Below are positions 1 to 14,000 of a DNA stretch of 64,000 bases, in pieces. The translations under genes and the position numbers were made by a program. Under the pieces are notes generated by a model. The model searched no databases. It saw nothing but the letters and a program-made list of their open reading frames with translations, and was not told the DNA's origin. Source of the stretch: Gavia stellata (Eukaryota; Chordata; Aves; Gaviiformes; Gaviidae); NCBI RefSeq assembly GCF_030936135.1, contig NC_082594.1, positions 18,253,553-18,317,552 on the forward strand, written 5' to 3'. Every line of letters starts with the position of its first letter. Position 1 is the first letter of the stretch.

Positions 1-2010
1 AGAGGCTGCCAGAATATTCTGGGCAATATCATCATGCGCGTGCCTTGTACTCTCCCCTGTGCATTTGCTGTAAGCGACAGGATACAGAGCAAGACAAAAA
101 GCTTTCAGTGGGCACCTGGATGAGAACATACAAACCCCCTGGGGCTTGGTCTCCACCTGACAACCAGCCACATTAGTGTGAAAAAGCCACCACTGCACTG
201 TAGCAATGTCAAAAGAAAAGTGCTTCTGCTCTGTCAGCTCATACCACTGTAATGTCTGTGCCCTCTTCCTGGATTATGCTGCATTTCCAAGAGAATCATA
301 GAATCATTCAGGTTGGAAAAGACCTTTAGGATAATCAAGCCCAACCATAAACCTAACCCTGCCAAGTCCATCACTAAGCCATGTCCCTAAGCACCACATC
401 TACATGTCTTTTAAATACCTCCAGGGACAGTGACTCAATCACTTCCCTGGGCAGCCCATTCCAATGCTTGACAACCCTTTTGGTGAAGAAATTTTTCCTA
501 ATACGCAGTCTGAACCTCCCCTCGCACAACTTGAGGCCATTTCCTCTCCTTCTATCACTAGTTACATGGAAGAAGAGACCAACATCCACCTCGCTACAAC
601 TTCCTGTCAGGTAGTTGTAGAGAGCGATGAGGTCTCCCCTCAGCCTCCTCTTCTCCAGACTGAACAACCCCAGTTCCCTCAGCCGCTCCTCATAAGACTC
701 GTGCTCCAGACCCTTCACCAGCTTCGTTGCCCTTCTTTGGACATGCTTCAGCACCTCAATGTCCTTCTTGTAGTGAGGGGCCCAGAAGCTTCTGCATAAT
801 CACCTGCGCTAGTAAGACTTTTCCCATGCAGATAAGCCTTTCTGGTTTGTAAGAAGAAAAGTCAAACTGACTTTGGGATGGTAAAGAAGGTATGGGTGGT
901 AGCAGTTTGTTTTATTTCCATGAAATTTGAGATGAGACAGAGGGTAGACAGTAGAAGTGAGAAATTACATCTCCTTACAGGGAACATTTTGCTTTCTTTG
1001 CTATGCAAAACATATGTCTGGAGATTGATTAAAATTAACAGGTAGCTGAATTATCAAGGTGATATTACTCAAAATCTTGCTTCTGTGGCTTTTCAAAAAA
1101 TCACTAATTATTGCATGCATCTATACCGTATACCTTGGTGTGTGTATATATATATTTTTTTTTAATAAGTTGACTTTATTGTTCTGTTTTCCTCCACTTT
1201 TCCAACATTTTAACTGAGTTCTGAATAGGTAGATTTTTTTAAAATATGTTTTATTTTTACAATAAAAGAATGTTTCACCTCTAACATTTAAACTGAACTT
1301 ATCTCCTCCTACACTCTTTTGCTCATTCCAACATCCTTTTGTTTCTTAAGTCCATTAATGATAAGGAGAGTTACTACTGAAGCCTTGCTTTCTTCTCTCT
1401 CACTTGTCCAACAGAAAACTAGTACCTACACCAGTTAGCAATTAAGTTATATTCATCAATATAAGGTTAGCATGCTGTTCTCCTTGCCATCTTTCCTTTG
1501 ACTTTTCACTTTATAAATGACCAAGCAGCGTTCTAATGTGCATAGGTGAAACACAGATGCAGAACCCAACCTAACAAGCTCTACTGGATTTGGGCCAGAG
1601 AGTGGTAAAGACAATGAGGCTATACTACAAATCTATGGGTACCACTCATCTGAAAAGAAAAAAAAGAAGAAAAAAGTTTTAGTCATTAAAATCTCCCAGT
1701 AAATGTAACAGGCAACTTCTCCTAGCTGGGACTCTGGTCAAACAATTTTTATTTGACAATTGAGACAGGACAAAATAAACACAAAGCCGTATAAAATTAA
1801 CACAGAAATAGTAACAACAAAATTCTAGCACAGGCTGCACCAGTACTAGCACACATCTGTATCAATACTCCCAGCAAACAGACAGGAGGAAATAAAGGGG
1901 ATACTGCTTATGCCATTGTTCAAAAGAGCTGCTCTCCTGTCCACCAATTCTGTATGAAGAAATTCATGGCAGGAAAAAGAAAGCAATTTTGAATACCTAG
2001 CACTACTGAC
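1..2010 (-). other. NPAT: NPAT intron after exon 16, running off the window
   Basis: No coding exon of the remaining NPAT C-terminus can be found here. The stretch holds one CR1 fragment (about 292-815), a short TA/T-rich tract near 1140-1165 and otherwise AT-rich intron sequence in which I see nothing. Confidence 0.7.
292..815 (-). repeat. CR1 LINE 3' fragment, internally deleted
   Basis: The left edge carries the CR1 3' end (reverse complement of gaatcatagaatcattcaggttgg). Minus-strand translation shows the reverse-transcriptase C-terminal tail with [14 protein letters not shown] and [20 protein letters not shown]. Near 785-805 the normal order is interrupted: sequence usually about 60 bases further upstream follows directly, indicating an internal deletion. 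Confidence 0.93.
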
Positions 2011-2068
2011 CTTTGTGTTCGAGAATTTGTATGGTTCAAAGGCTCAGCTACACTTGGTACCAGTTTTC
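2011..2068 (-). CDS. NPAT: NPAT coding exon 16
   Basis: Fifty-eight bases, residues about 1036-1054, flanked by ttgttccag and GTCAGT. The peptide [19 protein letters not shown] resembles the human segment only loosely (G-K-x-V, then S, H and Q at similar spacing). The matching phase (enters 1, leaves 2) is the main support. Confidence 0.72.
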
Positions 2069-5000
2069 CTGGAACAACAGATGAAGTAGTAATTACAATA
2101 TTCCAAGTAAATAATCTCACAGTTAGCACAATGACATTTCACCTCACAGAGAATCAATAAAGAAAAACCCAGCAACAAAACTCTGCAATTTTTTTGTAAT
2201 TTTGACGTTTACAGATTAATAGATTAGCAAAGGTCACCAGCTAAGTATAAACAAGCAGCTTGCTGTCTACACTTAGATAATACGTAGGCCTGGCAAGACA
2301 AAACCTACTATGCTGGACTTACAAACGCACAGCAGGGATTTCCAAGTAGAAGGGAAATAACCACAGGGAACTCTGTTATCCATCAGCAAGCCAGAATGCA
2401 GACTAACTGTACAATCCTAGCTTTTTTCTTAATTTGCAACTTCATTCCATTTTCATTTTTATGTGTAAGCCTACTCTCTTTAAAAAAATGTAGATAAGCT
2501 AAAGCACAAGTTGTCCTTATAACTCAGTTTATTTTCTGTTTTCAATTATTTTTCTTTAGCCCCTCCCAACACCAAGAAATCAATGTAACAAGCAGTCTTG
2601 TTTCAATTTACTATTTAAAGACGCAAAGTCTCAATGAAATGAATAATCAGAAGCATATACCTGAAATGGCAAAGAGAAAACAGATAGCAGAGTGCATTTT
2701 TTGTATAAATGTGCAAGACCTCCATTAAATATTTTCCTTAATAAATGTTTAGAATTGCTGACTCTTCTAATAATTTCTTTTTTACCATGTGGCTTGGTTT
2801 CAATGGCAGCAGTAAACTGTACTTACAACCAATGAGATGAAAAATAATCAGAAACATAAACAAAAGTAAGCTTTTAAAACTGCATTAGAGCCTTGAAACA
2901 TTAAATTTTGGAAATAAGCTTGATCCCAAATCTGGAATTATTTTATATGCCGGGAGATATTGTTCTTTCTAAACTGAGCAAATACGGTTACTAACTGCAG
3001 GTACAGGCCTCTCTCAAAGCCATCCCAGCAGCCATCTGGTAGAGAAGCACTGGTATTTATAAAACTTTATTACTCAGAATTGACATGTCTTTAGAACCCC
3101 CACTTTTCTTCTGCCCTTCTCAAGAATGCAAGGCAGGTACCTGTATTAGTCTTGTTTCTTGCTCCAGCAATCTTTTGTGATTTGGGAGGGATGGGAAGTT
3201 TTGGGACACTTCTGTTGCACACTGGATTAGCCACAGGCATATGCAGAACCTTGAAAGAACAAAATATTCCATTACAATTTACCAAAAGACTACTTATCAC
3301 TTCAGCTTTAATTTTGAAAAGCTTTATTTGTGATGTGCTACCTGGCGGGCAGGTGCTGAGAATGTATTTCCATTTTGCCCTACTACTGAGAGAGGTATCA
3401 TTCCCACCATTCCTTGCAAAACAGGCTGCACTGGAGATGCAATTATAATGGCAGAACCTAAAAAATACCAAAGTGTTAAAGTTGTACAGAAACTAAAAAT
3501 ACTTCAGTGCAAAGAAAAGCTTCAAGGCAGGATTTCTTAAAATTATGCACAGTCAAACCTTTAGCAAGAAAAGCTCTGGCTTTTTAGAAAAACTTCACTG
3601 TCCTTACTATATACATCACTACTACAAAACAGGGTAAGTACTGGCGTTGTTTTTAGTTTATATCCAATTCTTTAGTTAAAGTCTGTTTTCCTTTTTAAGA
3701 AATGGTTCAAAATTAAGCTTGAAGTATGACAAACCTATGCTAACCTATGTACAGTTGGACTTGATGATCTTAAAGGTCTTTTCCAACCTAAACGATTCTA
3801 TGATTCTATTCTATGATTTTAAGGCTTGAACTTTAATTTTAAGTGATTTATAAAAACCAGTAAAAATAACACCAAATAGCTCGTTTTGCTGCTTAGTAAA
3901 AACAAACTAGTATTTGCATCCTATTCTCTACAATTAGCATGCTCAAAAATCATCAGCAGAATTTTATTTTTTTTTTTCTTCCAGTGCACCCATAACACCT
4001 TCCCACAACAAGCTGGGAAAGGCTAGCTGCGATCGTATGTAGATATTTAATGTATATTCCTGGCTGGTAGGAGGTGTTAAACGTAGTACACAGATTCTAG
4101 TTAATTAGTGGGTTTGAAATTAGTTATTAAAAAAAAAACAAAGCACAATAAGACTAATTTGGAATATTTAAGTCAAAGTTTCCTGTTAACTATTTAAATC
4201 ATTGTTATAACAGTTGTTTTAAAAACAGTTATTCTAGCAGGTTTTAAAAGCGTCCAGCTGCCAGACATACAGGAATTCTAAAATAGGGGAACTATTATAG
4301 CACATTAATTGAAAAGTGGAATAAAAATTTCAAAAGTGAAAGAAGAATTTATTCCATACAGTTCTTCAGTTACGTGAGCACTAGGAGGAAAAATTCTATT
4401 TCTCTCTCTATGAAAAATTCTATTTTCTCTCTTCTATTTCTCTATGAAAAATAAAAAAATGAAGATAACTTGCATAAAGAAATCCTAACAATAGAAAAGG
4501 CCAGCACTCTCAGGTCTTGCACATACTGTTGCAATGGCCTCTGACCACGATGAAATGACAACACACAGAAATTCAAGGATAACTGCAACAAGTGTTTAGT
4601 TTTGGAAAGAAATCTACATGTGTTGATTACAGCTGGTTTATAGTTAGGTTTAACATTTTAAAAGCCACTTAAATTTTTTATTGCTGTAGTAATAAAAATG
4701 CTTGTACCAGGAGACATTTTATATTATGGAAAGAAATAATGTTATACTCTTGTATTTGTCTAAATGTACTTCTAGTGTAGAGTACGTTTTTGGAAAATGA
4801 AACAAAACAAAACAAGGAAGTAATTCTGGAAGGACTATCTACATCTAGCCAGTTATAGGTATCCATATTTAGTTTAGATGACACATAGCATACTATTTAT
4901 AACAGGAATCTTATTAAAACAAAAACAAAAGAATGGCTTTATTTAACCAAAACAATGGAATCTTTTCTAGTGTAAGATAAAATATGCTTCCTAAATTTAT

Positions 5001-8000
5001 CACTGCTAAAATTATATAGTTTAAGTTTCTGAAATACATGGCTATTTTTTTCAAAGAAGCCTGGTCAATGACTCTTCATAATTTTTATTTAATTTTTAGT
5101 AGCAACTAATATACTCAAAAAATACATAACTCCTGGCTAGTTTCACGGGGCAGATGGAGCAGTTTTTAAGAATTCCATTTATTTTTAATGCATTTACAAA
5201 AAAGGAATTAAAAAAGCTATATAAACACCACATTTTCAGTAATTTTCTAATAATGAGATTACCTTGTGGGAAGTTTGGGGAGACAGTCTGGTTTGCTGCA
5301 AATGGATTGCTGGATCTAGGAGGAGTCCGTAGCTGTTGTACAGCTGGAGCTTGGGCAGCAAGCGGCATAGAATTGCCAGGCAATACAACTACATTTGATG
5401 GTGTTACAGCTGTGCCCAAAGTAGCTGGATCAGTCACACAGGTGGCTATATAAAGGTTGTTTGAATTCCCAAAAGCTGTGCTAGTTGCCGGCATCAACTG
5501 TATAAATCCTCCTTCCTTGGAAAGATTAGTTGTACCTGCAACTGAAAAAACAGTGCAGTCTTCATTCTGAGTGTTAACTGAGGTGACCACAGGATCCTTA
5601 GGTCTAAGCACAAGAAGATTCTGCTCTGCCAAAGCTGAATCCACATTTTTTTCTGTGTCTTCTGAAGACAGACATTTGGACAGGCCTGCAGTTTTGGTTG
5701 GGGATTTGGCTGGAGAAGACAGTATTATAGTTGGCAAATTTTCTCCTGTGATGCTGGAAACAGCATTATTTAACTCTGTGTCTGATGAAATAAATGGATC
5801 ATCACTGATTATGATCTTGAGGGACATTATATTAGAAGGATCAACATCCATTGGTTGACTACTAGAAGATACACCGCTTATACTTTTGGCCTCGGTACCT
5901 GACTCATCTGTTGAGGATGTAGTTTCTGGGAGAGGAGAGTGGCATATTTCAGATGTAGTTAGATTATTTTCAGTGGACACTACAGAAATTTCTGTACATG
6001 CATCATCACCTGAAGAGAAATATATATTATCAGCATCTACTTTTGTAGAAGATGAAGGTTCTTGCATTTCCCCTTGTGTTCCCTCCGAGTTTGACAGTCC
6101 TGAAGGGAGGTTAAAATCTTTCTTACAAGGCTTATCAAGTGTATGCTGATCATTTGAATAAGGTTTGTTAGAAGTATCAACAACTTCAAGCTGCAACTCT
6201 GTTTTGTCAAGACCCGAAATCTTCACTGCAGATCCTGCAGCACAGTCTGACTGTGTACTCTGTTCCTGATGGTTAGAGCAGTGGCTAGAGTTCTCCTGTA
6301 AAATACCAGGTAAGCCAGCTGTATCATTTATTACAGCCTGTTCTTTTCCTGCACTTGCTGACGGGCTAGAAATTGATGAATTGTTTTTTCTCAGCAGTAC
6401 ACTGTGGCCAGGGCTCCCATCAGAAGGGCTTTTAGTAAGTGTTTTTTCAGATAGTGACGTATCTGGTGATAAGCGACATTTACTTCCAGAATGTGTTTTG
6501 TTTTCACTGGCTGTAGTACCTTCTGCCAATGAAATCAAAGAAATCTGAGGACTATCAGAATGAACATATTCTAAATTAGGACTACTTTGAGCAGTATGAC
6601 TTAGTGGGCCTTTTTCAACTTCCATAGCTCTTTCACTTTCAGATACTAATGCAGACAAATCTTTTTTATCATAAGAATCTCCACAGTGTTCATTACATTC
6701 GCTATCAGAAGTCTGTCTCTTGTTAGGTTCAGTCAAACCAGGCACAGAGTCAAAAGCAATTTCAAGCTCTCCAATATGTTCAGGGGTAATGGTTTTAAGT
6801 ACTTCAGTCTGCTTCCTTGGTCTACAATTTCCATGCAACTGTTCGTTAGTTGAATTTTTCTTAGCCGTATCATCATCATTAATGTTGGTCTTCAAGGCAC
6901 ATGATGCTTCTCCTAACTGAAAGCCTTTACAGGATAGTGATTCTCTAGAATTATCACCTGTAAAACAGAGAATAAATAAGTTCCACAATTATTAGAACAG
7001 ATGATCCTTTCACAGCATTTTAGAAGCAACTTATCAGTTCAATGGAAAACTGTTTCACATGAAACTAAGTGGGAATAACGTTACTCATCCTTACTTTCAA
7101 GGTGAGTGGAAAGTATATGAAACGTATGATTAGATTGCCTAATCTATGTAATCTGGCAAATCAGTTTGTACGTAAATAATAAGTAGACACATAATAAGCA
7201 CATGGCTCAAGTCACTAAATCAGATTTCCCGAAGTATAAAAAACATCTCAGGATAATGACCTCTCAGCTCTATTTCTCATATACTTTCTCTAACTATCTG
7301 CTACTGACAGACTATTGTTCAGAATGGGGTAGACAGATTAAACATACCTTTTGTCCAGAGTAAGACTCTTTTTGTGTATTAATTAACCAATACATCACAG
7401 AACAGAGAGAAAAAATTAGTATGGTTAGATGCAGTATATTATATTTACATGCTCCACAGTGAAAATTGCGAAGCATCTCTGTTTTAAATGAGAAAACAGT
7501 TTTGCGGATATTCTGGTTTCATTCAGGAGCTGATCGAGTAAGACTTGTAAGTACACTGATGGACTACTGTTAAATTTAATAGACTGAAACTTTCTAACAA
7601 ACTAGGTGTATTCGTATGTTCATGCAATGCAAATGTCAAATTGGATATTATCATTGAAAACAAAGATTTTGAATGGTCTGAAAATACTTTCATAGCGAAA
7701 AGTGAACAGACTAGAAGAGATCTTAGCGAAAAAAAACCAAAACAACCTACATCTACTAGTTTCTTCTGTTCCTAAAGAACTTTCAAGTGTTTCCAGGTTA
7801 TCCTCATCCACCAGGATTGCATTTTCTACTCCACTCTGACCAGAAATACCAGCAGGTAAGTTCTTGTTTACCTTGCTCTTTCCTGTTTTCAAAATAAAGC
7901 ACAAAGAATGATTAAATATGTCATTTTACACACAAGTGTTATTATTATATTTTAAATGAAGCATGGAGATTTCAAATTCAAGAAATGCCATCCTAAAGTC

Positions 8001-11000
8001 AAAGAACTATTTTTCTATATTCATTACAAATCCAGAAACAGCATAAAAACATCCTTGTATTTTATGTGATCAGACAAATAGAAAAATTTTACAACAAAAT
8101 AGAAAAACAAGTATGAACTATCATCCTTTAGATCAGAACAGTCTAAAATAACAGCAATAAAATGATCACTGAGCCAACACAAAACCAAAACTTCAGCCAC
8201 AAGAAAACGCTGTACTTTATAGTCATGTATAAATGTGTATGAAAATCTAATTCTGAATTGAGGGACACAGATGCCATCCAGTCCATTTCTCTTGCAAAAG
8301 AGGCCAGCTGAATTACCTTTGCTTCTTCAATCAATACTTAGGAAAACTCATCATTCATGATGCTTTATAGTAATGGTACAATCGAGAATAATATACCCTA
8401 CCATAATCAAACAAGTCAAAGAGTGCCTGAAAAGCTGGATCTGATTCTGTCTGTTCTAGAATGTCCTGTATAGCCTCTTCTGACATATGAATTTCACCCT
8501 GAGAAAAGACAAGACATACAGAACTGTTAGACAGTTACTTCAATAACTTAAAGAAAAACAGACGAGTTGTTTTCTTCTCAGATTCTTTTTAGTTCTATTA
8601 CTTCTGCTCAGCACAGAAACATAAAGACTAATGCTGGAAACATTTCTGCCACAAATTTAATGTCTGTTAAAAAATATTAGTGACTGAAATTAAGAAATAA
8701 AATTCCCCAAAACCCAAACATCTTTGTCAGACATTACACCCTGCACGTGCACATTGGAGTATTCTCCACATCATGATCAGCATTAAGAAGGACTAAATCT
8801 CAGGCTACACTGGAAGCTTATACAGATGGTATGAATGCCATGAGGCTGCACTAGCCAACTACTGGAAACAAAAATCCCCAAATTAACCCCAATTTCTTGT
8901 TTTTGCGTCTATCTAGAAGACAATGCTAAGCAAAGGGAAGTTTTATTTCATTTACCCATTACATGTTCTATAACATAACTTCCAACTACTTTTCTGTGGA
9001 AGGCAACTGGAAGGCACAGCTACATAGGACACTGCTCTCAGGTTCCTGTTTCAAGATGAATTGTTTGGTAGCAGCCCAGGAAGAAAATAAGCGGGGCACT
9101 CAGTACATATTCAAGCATTGAAATACAAAGTTTCTCCTGACTTCCCAGAGAGTCTCTAAGCACTCTACAGCCTTTGATATGGTGGTTGTAAGGGTGGATA
9201 TCCCATGTGATATGCTTGATTATTTTGTCTCAGCTACTCTACCTAAACCAATAAGCTGCTTTGATTTTGTTCTGCCCAAGAAAATGGAATACAGCTTTTC
9301 AGCTCTGTATTTTGACAAAAATTGACCTAAAATCACCGAGTGACAGAAGAATAGCTTTTAAAAAACAGACATCTCTACTTCATAAACAGCAACTGCCTCT
9401 ACTCTCCTGCCCTTTTCATGAGGGCCATGAAGATTATAATTGCCCTTATTAAGAGCCCTTTATCACTGTGATTGCCAGCTCAAGGGTTGTAGGAAAACGG
9501 AAGGAGAACACTAGAAGTTTACTTTGTAGAAGTAAAACGTACATTTCCTCCAAAAGCAAGAAAATACTAGATTTGAAGAAAAAGCATCCTCATTTAGGTT
9601 CCAAAGACAATTTCTCTTGCTATACTAGACGATCTATGTCTATCTTGCAGGAAATCAGATCAGACGAAACATGTCTGGAGACTGTAAGATATTTTAAATT
9701 CCTTTTTCTTTTATAAGGCTATTGACTAGATCTCCAGTCAGAAGCTGGTACCAAATTACTGGTACCAAAGATCCAGTGATAAGCAGGCAGCTGGTGACTG
9801 TGGGACAGTGTACTTAAATCTCAGTCCGAGGGTAATGTTAAGAGCTAACCACTGCCAGAAGCAGTCCCACTCCCTCGTTTTTTGACCCTGCTGCATGCTT
9901 ATGCTGTCTTATACAGGCACTGGGAATGAATTCAGGGTGCTGAACTGGCACAAAATTAACCCCAGCAAAATACTAGTACCCTGTCAGTTCAGCTCCTCAA
10001 ACCTGCCCACCACCATACAACAAGGTAAGAGTTAATGCCTATGCAACGGAAGTTATGGAACTGCCCCTGGGCAGAAGCTAGCCATTAGATAGGCTTAGCT
10101 GTATTGTAAAACAAACAAATAAATAAAAAGAAAGAAGAGAAAGAGGAGAGCAATCTCAGACAGCAGACAGAGGTTCAGCATAGTTCCCACAGCGGATCAC
10201 TCCATGTGCCTGGTCTTAAAAAAATGTGAACAGGGCAATCTGCACCTACCTGAAGTCCAAGGATTTCATCAATTGAAGTCTCCTGTTCCGTGGGACCACT
10301 GTCTGTCTGTTTAGGGGCCTGAGCGACATTGCCATCACTGAAACACATTAGTCATTAGTTCAGGACTCAAAAAATAAATCACATTAAGAATACGTATGAA
10401 GTTTAGAGATTCCTTTTATTACCTGCCCAGGATTTTGTTGATGTTCTCAGCAAGCTTCTCCTGAAGAGACTTGTTGCTCAAGATTTTTTCTCTGGCATTT
10501 TCAATAACCAGTTGCTGGAAAACACAGTTTTAAAGCGGTCAGGTTTCTATTTTTATCATCACTAGAAAAGGAGCATGAATTTCCAACTTACAGGTGAAAA
10601 AAAATAAATCAATTCAACACAGAGAACACTTTATAACGGAGACAGCCAATCTGTGACTGCATGACATTGTTATGAAAACCATCCCAAAACATTCCTGTAC
10701 TTCTACTCTCCTAAAGTACAGCAAGGCTTATTGCGCTTTCTGGTTTCCCTTCGCTAAAAAATTACTGTATTCTGACAGCTTACAGGTATCTTAGCAAAGC
10801 CAATAAATAGAGGGGAAAAAAAAAACCCTCTACATAGCCATGCCATTCTCACTAGTTTAGTACACAGAAGAACTAGTTCAAATACAAAACAACAAATTTA
10901 TCTTCTAATGTTGACTTCTATAATTCCCAAGATGAACAACATGTAAGAGACTATTTCTCTTCAGTTCGAATTTTTTTCTTAAATGTAAATAGATTACGTA

Positions 11001-14000
11001 AGTATGTACTCACTGGGAAGTTACCATCGATGAATTCTTCAAGGGGCTCACTTTCTTTTTCTATTATTACTTCATCAGGGTCTTGAGAACTTCTGGTTGT
11101 TGAAAGAGGTCCAGATGTTGCAATAGTTTTCCTCTTCTGAGATTCACTGAAACATTCCAGGAAATGTATTACATATTTTGTGAGAACATAGCAAACACTA
11201 GACCCCATGGTCAGTAAATCAAGTGTTTCTCTTCCTTCCTAGCAAACGAAAGATTATGATCAACAGAAAATTAATTACATATTGGAAATAAAATAAAAGC
11301 CGATACTTGTTTCATTATGTCGTATGCACACATTATGTCTGACTTCACTGACGTCACAAACAAATAAACAGATTGTGGGTAAACAGCATAATGGCAAATT
11401 GAATTCCATGCCCACTATTCAGTATTCTTCCCCTCTCCAGTACATGTTACTTTAACTGGTGGTACAGGTTCTAATTAACTGCCACTCAAGAAAAAGATTT
11501 GGGCATCACCACTGAAAATAAAGCTCTCTCTCAAAGAGCAGCTGTTGTCAAAGAAGCAAAACCAAATGTTAGGTTGCATAAGAATTTAGATGATGAATAG
11601 GAAATGTAATGTTTTTATATGAGGTCACGGTGTACGCTCTTCTGAAACCATCACTCAGGATTGGCACTAAAGTAATTTATATATAAAAAAGTTCTGTAGG
11701 AACAGAGCAGACTTGGAAAAGGTATAAATGAGTAAGGATCTGGAAAAATTCTAAGCATAACCACTGACTGGGATTTAGTCAGGGATAAAGACAACAAATG
11801 GAATACAAAGAGAACACTCAACTAATTAAAAACAAAAGGACATTGGCATCAAAGAATAAAAAATGCAAAACTAGTGTAAGAACAGGTTTTCACACCACTT
11901 TTATTGCGAATGAAAGTTTTTGCTGACAAAATTTACTGAAGCCAATAGTTTTTCTAAGTTAAAAACAAACAGAACGCACATTTAGATCAATATTGTGAAT
12001 TTTCATAATTGATAAGGATATTTTGGGAGGATTACTAAATCTCAGGCTCCAAGATTATTTGCCTATGCCTAATACTGGAATAATGTAAAGATCAGCTATA
12101 TGCAATAAAGAAGCACAAATAGCCTCCTATCAGGCTAATGTTAAGTCCTTTGACTTTCTTTTCCTTTGTGAAACATCACACACTGGCCACTCTCAGTGGA
12201 TCTTAAATGTGAAACAGGCCACCATCTGAGAAAATTTACACTAGAGATTAGAACACTGCATAATCGCTAAATGATCTTAAAAATAAAACAAAAAACCCCC
12301 ATCTTTACCTTTTCCGTCTTCCTGGAGAAAGCAAGTTTGAATGAACCTTTCGTTCTTGTGATGCTGGAACTTGAATGTGTATGAATTCTCCTGCTTTATA
12401 AAGGAAAAAAAAAAGGTCATGATGCCAGTACCTTTTCCAGTGACATTCTTAAAGCACTATAGAAATCTACACATTACTGATTATGCTCCAATCAATTCCT
12501 GGGAATTCAAACAAAATAATTTGTTATTACTATGAAAACGAGAACCATTCCTTTTAAATATATCTTTAGAAAAACATCCACTTGATATGGATCATCCCTA
12601 TCTGCTAAAACAAGTGTTTTGGGTGAGAGTGAGAACACAGGATAGAATAATGACAAATTAATGCATTTCTGATCTCTGAACCCACATTAGCAAGCAAGTA
12701 TGCAAGAGTCATTTCTCTTTTGGGCATTCCTTTTATTTTAATCACCTGAACCAGTCTGGAGAACTAGGGGAACAAAGCATGCATTTTCTGAAACATTTTT
12801 GGTATAAGATGATTAGCCCTGATTCTAGAAAACTTCAATCTATAGCCACAGATTTTTCACAGACAAAAAAGGTTTAAAAACGTGTGCAACTTACCGCTGA
12901 TCTTGTTTTCTTGGGTTTGTGACTGGTGTACAAACAGCGTATTCAGTCTTGTCTGTGACATGCTTTGATTTATTGTTGGCCTGTGAATAACTTGAGGAGA
13001 TACAACAGAAGAGGAATTCTGTGGCCCTGACTGATGGGCTACTGACAACAATCCTGAGTTTGCAGGAGCTGATTGCTGAAGCATTCTCTGTCTTTTCATC
13101 TCTACAATTCCACTTCTTGTACGTGCTGGAGATAATAAAGACAAGATAAAAATATATGATAAAGGAATTCAAAAAGGTTGCTGATTTTCCAAGACCTAAT
13201 TAAGGATGCTCCATGGAAGCTTTTTTGTGCTTCAACAACTAATTTACGAAACTCAAAAAGTAAGCAAAGCCCATCTTTGTCTTCTGTGTTACAGGTTTGA
13301 GCCAAAATAATTCAAGAAGTACAGCAAACTTACACAGACTTTGTAACCATGCTTGCATCATTGCTTAAATATTTCCAGGAATAAATCATATCAAAACTAT
13401 ATTTTGGTACATAATATACCAATCACGTAACTGACCTTAACTGAAATAGCTAAACCAATGTAAGTTTGCATTTATTTATCAGACTACATCTGACAAATTT
13501 AAACAACAGACCACCCAATCCACTGAATCTCAGATCCAAGACAATCACTACCTATATTTCACATTCTCTTTTCTCACAGAGGTTACTCAGTAGAAGTAGG
13601 ACAGAGAGAAAAATTTATTAAGTAAAATAACTTTTCTTTGAGAGTTCATTTGGCAGTTTTTGTAATGAAAGAAACAATTCTAGATAGAACAAGTATCTTT
13701 TCATATTTTGCTTAGATATATGTTTGTATACATAAAAATAATTTTCAAGTTTGCAATACATTTTTATATTCCCCTTCCACAGAAATGAAACTGCATCATA
13801 ATTAGACTGGTTATATTTTCAGTTCCTCTATGAACCACAAATTAAGTCAACAGCTTCAGGACTGAAACAGCCATTTTCAAGCCTTTTAATTGTGTTGATT
13901 TCTAAAAAGTTTTTAGCAGAGAAGAAAACGCTATATAGAGAATTTAAGCCCCTTGCAAAAAGCTCAGCTTCTCTTATTTTCCTTTCTTAATCATTACAGT

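Larger units (their letters stand above)
3458..5262 (-). other. NPAT: NPAT intron between exons 13 and 14
   Basis: AT-rich intron. Besides a CR1 scrap it has an imperfect tandem duplication at 4389-4452 built on aaattctatttctctctcta / tgaaaaattc. Nothing else is recognisable. Confidence 0.7.

Noticed and set aside
3091..3471. A 126-codon minus-strand open frame
   Set aside because: It reads across NPAT exons 14 and 15 and their introns in the wrong frame for exon 14; the spliced exons explain the signal.
12891..13172. A second minus-strand frame over NPAT exon 6
   Set aside because: Overlaps exon 6 in another frame and has no similarity to any family.
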